This document shows positions 59,677 to 64,000 of a stretch of 64,000 bases of DNA, in pieces. Below the pieces are notes generated by a model. The model did not search any database, was not told the origin of the DNA, and worked only from the letters and a program-made list of their open reading frames with translations. This stretch comes from JAIBJN01 sp963830885 (GTDB lineage Bacteria > Actinomycetota > Thermoleophilia > Gaiellales > Gaiellaceae), in the NCBI GenBank assembly GCA_963830885.1, contig CAWHOA010000024.1:55852-119851 (forward strand), in the 5' to 3' direction. Within the stretch, counting starts at the first letter, position 1. Each line of letters starts with the position of its first letter. Position numbers and translations under genes: made by a program.

Positions 59677-61486
59677 ATGGGAAGCTTCAAGCTCCGGCTC
59701 GTCATCTATTTCATGCTGCTTGCGCTGCTGCCGCTGGTGGCTGCGACGGTGGCCTTCAGCGAGGTCGCGGAGCGCGGTGAGACCGGCGCCACCGACTCGC
59801 GGCTCTCGACCGCGATCCGCGTGGCGCTGGTCGAGTACCAGGAGCAGCTCGAGGAGGACACGGCCGGGACTGCCCGTTCGCTCGCCCGCGCCACGCAGGT
59901 GCAGCAGGCGCTCGCGACCTCGAACCGCTCCGCGCTCGTGCGGACGGCGAGGGAGGTCCCGAACGCCGCCTTCTACTCGGCCAGCGGCGAATACCTCGCC
60001 GGCAAACCAGCCGGGGCGGTTCGACGCTTCCCGCTCGGTCAGGGTCACCGACGACGAGGGCAAGCTGCTCGGCCACGTCGTCGTCCATCATCCCGTTCGA
60101 CGACCGCCTGGCAAGGCGCCTCGGCATGCGCGCGGCCCTCGACGACGGCGATCTCTTCGCCTTCGTCGCGAACGGCAAGCGTAATCGCGCCCGAGGCGAT
60201 CGACGGAGACCTCGCCGTCCCCCACCAGGAGCCGCGCTTCGTGACCGTGGGCGAGACAGAGCTACCGCGCGCTCGGCACCGAGCTGCTCGCCGGCGAGAA
60301 GTCGAGCCGCCCGCCGGTCGCGCTCGTCGCACTCAGCCCGAAGGCGAACATCGACCAGGCCGTCGGCGACCTGCGCGGCCGCTTCCTGCTCTTCTCGGCC
60401 GTGGCCATGATCGCCGTCGGCATCCTCGCCTACACCTTCGGCCGCACGATCGTCCGCTCCCTGGGCGAGCTCGCCGCCGCCGCGGGCGCGATCGCCAAGG
60501 GCAAGTTGGAGCAGCGCGTGCCCGTGCGCGGCCGCGACGAGTTCGCCGTCCTCGGGGAGGCCTTCAACGACATGGCCGCGCAGCTCGAGGCGCGCCTGCG
60601 CGAGCTCGACGCCGAGCGCGGCCGCGTCCGCGACACGATCGCGCGCTTCGGCGACGCGCTCGCCGCCACGCACGAGCCGTACGCGCTCCTCCCGGTCATC
60701 GTGACGAACACGGTCGAGGCGACCGGCGCCGCGGGGGCCAGGCTGGTCGTCGACGGCAAGGAGATCGCCCGCGAGGGCGACCCGGACCGTGGCGGGCGCC
60801 CGCTGGCGATCCCGCTCGGCCTGGACGGCCGCGAGAGCGGTGTCCTCTACCTGACGCCGCGCGACGCCGACTTCAGCGACGAGGCCCGCGAGCTGGCCCA
60901 CTGGCTCGGCTCACAGGCGTCGATCGCGCTCGAGAACGCCCGCCTGCACCGCCTGGTCGAGCGCCAGGCGAACACCGACGGCTTGACCGAGCTCCCGAAC
61001 CGCCGCCACTTCGAGGAGGCGCTCGAGAGCGAGATCTCCCGTGCGGAGCGCTTCGGCGGGAGCCTCGCGCTGATCCTCGCCGACCTCGACGACTTCAAGC
61101 AGGTGAACGACCACTACGGCCACCAGGCCGGCGATGAGGTCCTCCAGACGTTCGCCGACATCCTGCGGACGACCGTGCGCGAGATCGACCTCCCCGCCCG
61201 CTACGGCGGCGAGGAGTTCGCCGTCCTTCTCCCGCAGACCGACCTCGAAGGCGCCCACGAGCTCGCCGAGCGCCTCCGCCGCGCCCTCGCCGCGCGCCCG
61301 ATGGCCACCCACCCGGGCGGCCTCGTCGCGGTCACCGCGAGCTTCGGCGTCGCCGCCTTCCCGGACGCCCCGACTCCCGCCGCGCTCTTCGCCTCCGCGG
61401 ACGAGGCGCTCTACCGGGCCAAGCACGCCGGCAAGAACTGCGTCGTGTCGGCGGACGCAGGTACCATCGTCCGCGCCCACGAGTAG
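59677..61486 (+). CDS. Membrane GGDEF diguanylate cyclase (sensor-HAMP-GAF-GGDEF), frameshifted
   Basis: From the ATG at 59677 the protein has a transmembrane helix (LVIYFMLLALLPLVAATVAF), a periplasmic sensor part, a second helix (LLFSAVAMIAVGILAYTFGR), a HAMP domain (RSLGELAAAAGAIAKGKLEQ), a GAF-like domain and a GGDEF domain (DGLTELPNRRHFEEALESEI, LILADLDDFKQVNDHYGHQA, RYGGEEFAVLLPQ). The GGEEF active site and metal residues are intact, so it can make cyclic di-GMP. Between about 60015 and 60270 the frame changes at least four times, though each piece fits the sensor domain (FDASRSVRVTDDEGKLLGHV, MRAALDDGDLFAFVANGK, VIAPEAIDGDLAVPHQEPRF). Corrected length is about 600 residues. Confidence 0.85.
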
Positions 61487-61553
61487 GTTCTCACCCGGCG
61501 CCATGTCGTCTACAATCCGGCGCTGGCCAATGTCCCCGACCTAGGAGGTGTAT

Positions 61554-61856
61554 GTGAGCGAGCAGAACGACACGATCTTCTCCCGCGTCATCGAGGAGCA
61601 CCTCGAGCTGAAGCGGCGAAACTCTCAACTCGACGGGAACATGCCGATCGACCGGTACCACGTCGAGGATCCGTTCCAGAATCACCCACTGTTCAAGACC
61701 GAGGAGCAGGCCCGCCTCGAAGACACGCTCAGCGGCCAGGAGCCAGAGCTCGAGCCCAGCAAGGTCCTCGCGTGGCCCGTCGAGGACACCGATCCGCCGG
61801 TCGACCAGGAGGACACCCTCTGGGGCCGCTCGCGCGACTTCGACTGGGGCGACTAG
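61554..61856 (+). CDS. Acidic 100-residue hypothetical protein
   Basis: The GTG at 61554 is preceded by TAGGAGGTG. The product (MSEQNDTIFSRVIEEHLELK, RRNSQLDGNMPIDRYHVEDP, DQEDTLWGRSRDFDWGD at the end) is soluble, acidic and rich in Glu/Asp/Pro. I do not recognise a family. It is transcribed with or just after the GGDEF gene (67 bases) and before tRNA-Ala. Confidence 0.7.
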   Translation: MSEQNDTIFSRVIEEHLELKRRNSQLDGNMPIDRYHVEDPFQNHPLFKTEEQARLEDTLSGQEPELEPSKVLAWPVEDTDPPVDQEDTLWGRSRDFDWGD

Positions 61857-61935
61857 CCACCGCCGAGAGCCGCCGGGCGCTGTTCTCCGTCACGGGGACC
61901 GACGCCGGACGGCCAGCTACAGTGAGCCCCGACGC

Positions 61936-62008
61936 GGGGCGTTAGCTCAGCTGGGAGAGCGCCGGCTTTGCAAGCCGGAGGTCACCGGTTCGATCCCGGT
62001 ACGCTCCA
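61936..62008 (+). tRNA. tRNA-Ala (anticodon TGC)
   Basis: A complete cloverleaf: acceptor GGGGCGT/ACGCTCC with the G3-T70 pair that identifies alanine tRNA, D-arm TAGCTCAGCTGGGAGAGC, anticodon arm CCGGC-TTTGCAA-GCCGG and T-arm ACCGGTTCGATCCCGGT. The CCA is not encoded. It is the probable attachment site of the element that follows. Confidence 0.97.
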
Positions 62009-62061
62009 TCGCTTTGGCTATGCGCGATCGGGCCTAGTCTGCGAAGTCGTGCCGATGGAGC

Positions 62062-62089
62062 CCGGGCCACAATAGGGCCACAAACGATC
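62062..62089 (+). repeat. 28-bp direct repeat, left copy
   Basis: CCGGGCCACAATAGGGCCAC then AAACGATC. It matches the copy at 63865-63892 at 26 of 28 positions and overlaps the stop codon of the recombinase remnant. Confidence 0.75.
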
Positions 62090-62435
62090 ACAGCGAAGCG
62101 GCGTCGAGCGCTTCCAGCCGCGCGACGATGCCCGCCTGCGCTCCGTCGAGCAGGGCGCCGTAGTGCTTCTCGATCATGCGGACGCTCGTGCCCATGATCT
62201 TCGCCAGCTCGAAGACGGTCACGCCCGCTGCGAGCGCGTTCGAGGCGAACGTCGAGCGCAGGTCGTACGTTGCGTACGTCGGTGAGCACCGCGACTGCCA
62301 CCGGTGCGAGGTCGCGTCCGCCTCGACGATGAGGACGGGGATCAGAGCCAGTGTCGCCGCGAGAACGACGGGCTCTAGCGGCGTATGGACGCGGCCGTTC
62401 TCGTCCTGTTTCCACATCCCTGATCGGTTCGCCAC
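62088..62435 (-). pseudogene. Truncated tyrosine recombinase (phage-type integrase), C-terminus
   Basis: Only the catalytic C-terminal end is present: TYDLRSTFASNALAAGVTVF (the box II H/L-x-x-R arginine region), ELAKIMGTSVRMIEKHYGAL (the final block with the nucleophilic Tyr) and a closing helix. The preceding 60 codons do not look like the rest of the catalytic domain and no core-binding domain is visible, so the gene is broken at its 5' end. The stop lies 80 bases from the 3' end of tRNA-Ala and the gene points at it, the normal arrangement of tRNA-integrated elements. Confidence 0.82.
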
Positions 62436-62463
62436 GCGGCTTGGCGAACCTCCCGAGACGGAA

Positions 62464-62670
62464 CTAGGCGCGCACGTCTGCTGGCGGCGCTGGCATCGGC
62501 GCGATCAGCCGAGAGTCGGGCAGCACCACGACGATCTCGGCGACGCGCATCGGTCGGCGACGACGCCGCAGCGGCGGTCCTGCGGAGAGGACGGCCTGAA
62601 TAGCGTCAATGATAGTGGCGTTTATTACTTTTAATGCCGGTGTTTCCGTCAGCCGCCAACCGAGTCGCAA
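62464..62670 (-). CDS. Possible small ORF of the integrated element
   Basis: The frame reads ALKVINATIIDAIQAVLSAG, then PPLRRRRRPMRVAEIVVVLP and a short tail. The start is uncertain (TTG at 62670) and no ribosome-binding site is visible. It has the size of an excisionase-type or regulatory protein, but nothing in it is recognisable. Confidence 0.3.
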   Translation of the reverse strand: MRLGWRLTETPALKVINATIIDAIQAVLSAGPPLRRRRRPMRVAEIVVVLPDSRLIAPMPAPPADVRA

Positions 62671-62697
62671 AGGGGGCCAGAGTCGCCTCCGCGTGTC

Positions 62698-63093
62698 TCA
62701 CATTCGCTTGCGTGTGGTCGAGTAGTAGCCCTCACTTTTTCTACGTCGGACCAGCCAGTCCCCGGCCGCCCCGTGTGCGACCCCCAAATGCTGCTCGAGG
62801 ATTCGACGTAGCTGTGTTTGGACCCGCCCTATGTCCTCGAACAAATACTCTGCGATCCCGTAGTCACTTCGTCCCTCCGCCGCCATCGCCAGGATGTACC
62901 TCTCGTGATCAGTGAGCTGAGCGATCTGTTCGGCCAGCTTCGTCCTATCGCCGGTTGGGACGCACTCGGCGAGATCGCTGGCTAGGACTTTGTTCGCAAT
63001 CTCCTGCGGAGTCAGCCCTCTTAGCCGTGCGTCTTCCGCCTCTGCTTCGTTCTGTTGTCGCCGTCGCTGCTTCCTCCGCTCCAACCAGCCCAT
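62698..63093 (-). CDS. Hypothetical protein with possible helix-turn-helix
   Basis: The product is 131 residues. A basic Gln/Arg-rich start (MGWLERRKQRRRQQNEAEAE) precedes a helical domain ending LTDHERYILAMAAEGRSDYG, IAEYLFEDIGRVQTQLRRIL, which has the spacing of a LuxR/sigma-region-4-like helix-turn-helix. No known family. Base composition is lower in GC than the main part of the window, in line with an acquired element. It is followed downstream by the integrase remnant on the same strand. Confidence 0.6.
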   Translation of the reverse strand: MGWLERRKQRRRQQNEAEAEDARLRGLTPQEIANKVLASDLAECVPTGDRTKLAEQIAQLTDHERYILAMAAEGRSDYGIAEYLFEDIGRVQTQLRRILEQHLGVAHGAAGDWLVRRRKSEGYYSTTRKRM

Positions 63094-63103
63094 CGACTAG
63101 AGG

Positions 63104-63424
63104 CTAGCCGGATGATCGCGTAGGACGCGGCCACTCATTCTGATCCGTGGGGCAGGTCAGCAGCTCCAGGGAGCGCAGCGCTGCGAGCGTCTCGGCGTCG
63201 AAACGCTCGACGACGAGCACGAGCGCGCCCTGCTCGTCGTGGCGCAGTCGTCCTCGCTGCAGCTCGTCGGCGACGATCTCGGCGAGCCAGCTGCGCTGTT
63301 GGCGGCTCGTGAGCGCGAGCCGTGCGGCCAGCTGGTCGAGCGCGTGCTGGCGTGCTCGACGCCTCGCTCGGTAGCGCGCGTCTCGGTCGCGCTTCGCCAG
63401 GCGGTCCTCGGGTGCCAGAAGCAC
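63104..63424 (-). CDS. Hypothetical accessory protein
   Basis: The 106-residue protein is rich in Arg and Ala at the start (RDRDARYRARRRARQHALDQ) with helical segments LTSRQQRSWLAEIVADELQR and FDAETLAALRSLELL. No domain is recognised. It ends 11 bases before the start of the next minus-strand gene, so both may be one operon. Confidence 0.5.
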   Translation of the reverse strand: MLLAPEDRLAKRDRDARYRARRRARQHALDQLAARLALTSRQQRSWLAEIVADELQRGRLRHDEQGALVLVVERFDAETLAALRSLELLTCPTDQNEWPRPTRSSG

Positions 63425-63586
63425 GGCGCGCAGTCTTGCGGACGTCTGGCGCGCAACGGGGCTAGTTGTTTAGCCCCCGAATAACCAAGCGATCAGGACG
63501 ACGATCCCTAAGACAGTAAACGACTATCCTGCGCTAGCGGCTTCGTACCGCAGCGGGCGCCCAACACCCACAAGATCGGAAGAGTA

Positions 63587-63763
63587 ATGCGCTGGTTTAG
63601 AAGAATCCGCACAGGTTCCGGCTCGGGGCCCCCTTACATGTATCCCCAAGGCGATGATGACGACGACAAAGATGACGACAACGACGATGACGACGACGAT
63701 GATGAAGGATCCGACGACGACGGCGATGACGGTGGGGATGGCGGTGGGGATGGCGGTGACTAA
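63587..63763 (+). CDS. 58-residue aspartate-rich small protein
   Basis: The ATG at 63587 follows GGAAGAG at short distance. A basic start (MRWFRRIRTGSGSGPPYMYP) is followed by a tail made almost only of Asp and Gly (PQGDDDDDKDDDNDDDDDDD, EGSDDDGDDGGDGGG). The coding DNA is a run of GATGAC/GACGAC-type codons. It could be a cation- or DNA-mimicking peptide, or a low-complexity frame without function. The mixture of GAT and GAC codons rather than an exact repeat favours selection for Asp. Confidence 0.5.
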   Translation: MRWFRRIRTGSGSGPPYMYPQGDDDDDKDDDNDDDDDDDEGSDDDGDDGGDGGGDGGD

Positions 63764-63864
63764 GAACTCTGGTGCTACCGTCGCCAGCGGGTGCAAGCCG
63801 CGGGCTCGGCGACCTTCGGGTGGCAGGCCGAGCCCCCGTTCCACTTGTTGTCTGCGCTGACGCT

Positions 63865-63892
63865 CCGGGCCACAATCAGGCCACAAACGATC
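63865..63892 (+). repeat. 28-bp direct repeat, right copy
   Basis: CCGGGCCACAATCAGGCCAC then AAACGATC. By analogy with the left copy it may mark the 3' end of another, lost integrase gene. The sequence between 63764 and the window end shows no convincing gene. Confidence 0.7.
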
Positions 63893-64000
63893 GAAGAACG
63901 ACGCCAGAAGCCATGCGGGTCGGCTTGGCGCGAAAGGGCCGCAAACCCGCATGAGCACGGGTGCACAGGTCCCCACAGGTCTCTACGCAGGATCGGCCAG

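Noticed and set aside
63640..63760. CRISPR-like or tandem satellite array at the GATGAC-rich stretch
   Set aside because: The repeats are codon-sized, irregular and have no spacers. They encode the Asp-rich tail of a short ORF.

Overview
This is a high-GC window with dense genes on both strands. The gene content points to a soil-type actinobacterium, most likely of the Thermoleophilia (Gaiellales/Solirubrobacterales) type and probably metagenome-assembled. The evidence is a DivIVA-domain protein, an ANTAR response regulator, a secreted DUF5995-like protein, a FIST sensor, an RPF-like secreted transglycosylase, MarR/MFS and DrrAB-like exporters, a lasso-type RiPP leader, and dispersed tRNA-Ala fragments whose reverse strand encodes the spurious 'GLEPATS' peptide. 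The taxonomic call is an inference from gene content only.

Layout. 0-4 kb: an edge-truncated PaaI-like thioesterase, three VOC (glyoxalase-fold) proteins, an ABM-like small protein and a metallo-beta-lactamase-fold lactonase, interspersed with four copies of a short intergenic repeat. 4.2-11.2 kb: a sugar uptake and utilisation module (MsmK/UgpC-type ATPase, LacI regulator with two operators, lipoprotein binding protein, two permeases, GH1 beta-glucosidase). 11.3-25.6 kb: signalling and housekeeping genes (DUF5995, FIST plus GAF/GAF/PAS histidine kinase, DivIVA-like protein, purine nucleoside phosphorylase, cold-shock protein, ANTAR regulator, secreted TIM-barrel isomerase, trypsin-like protease, membrane coiled-coil protein), with 3' fragments of a tRNA-Ala(CGC) gene scattered among them. 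25.7-31.8 kb: a decayed TIR-membrane-WD40 gene, then an ECF sigma factor with a membrane partner, a hydrolase and a DHFR-like reductase.

32.3-39.9 kb holds the most interesting locus, a lasso-peptide-like RiPP cluster. On the plus strand are a methyltransferase with a PqqD-like N-terminus, an ABC-2 exporter, a free-standing PqqD/RRE protein, an HPr-kinase-like protein and a nucleotidyltransferase, many with overlapping stop/start codons. Converging on them from the minus strand are an asparagine-synthetase-like macrocyclase and a 63-residue precursor with a textbook lasso leader and an unusual Gly-rich, two-Cys core. No transglutaminase-like leader peptidase (B2) is visible.

40-61.9 kb: an ECF sigma factor with a C-terminal SnoaL-like domain, a 1035-residue fusion of an RnfD/NqrB-like membrane domain to an FG-GAP/ASPIC-UnbV ectodomain, dodecin, cupin, FAD amine oxidase, small proteins, tRNA-Leu and tRNA-Arg, a DrrAB-like ABC pair, MarR/MFS, GH25 lysozyme, fatty-acid desaturase, L,D-transpeptidase-like protein, DUF255 protein, a nicotinamidase-like hydrolase facing an NrtR-type regulator, an RPF-like protein and a GGDEF protein. 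61.9-64 kb: an intact tRNA-Ala(TGC) next to a truncated tyrosine recombinase and small unknown genes, including a 58-residue aspartate-rich protein. This looks like the end of an integrated element.

Single-base frameshifts interrupt at least seven otherwise well-preserved genes (near 5222, 19150, 21270, 31255, 37525, 44325 and at least four times at 60015-60270). Residual assembly indels are the simplest explanation for most of them. The TIR-WD40 and LuxR-type remnants look truly decayed.
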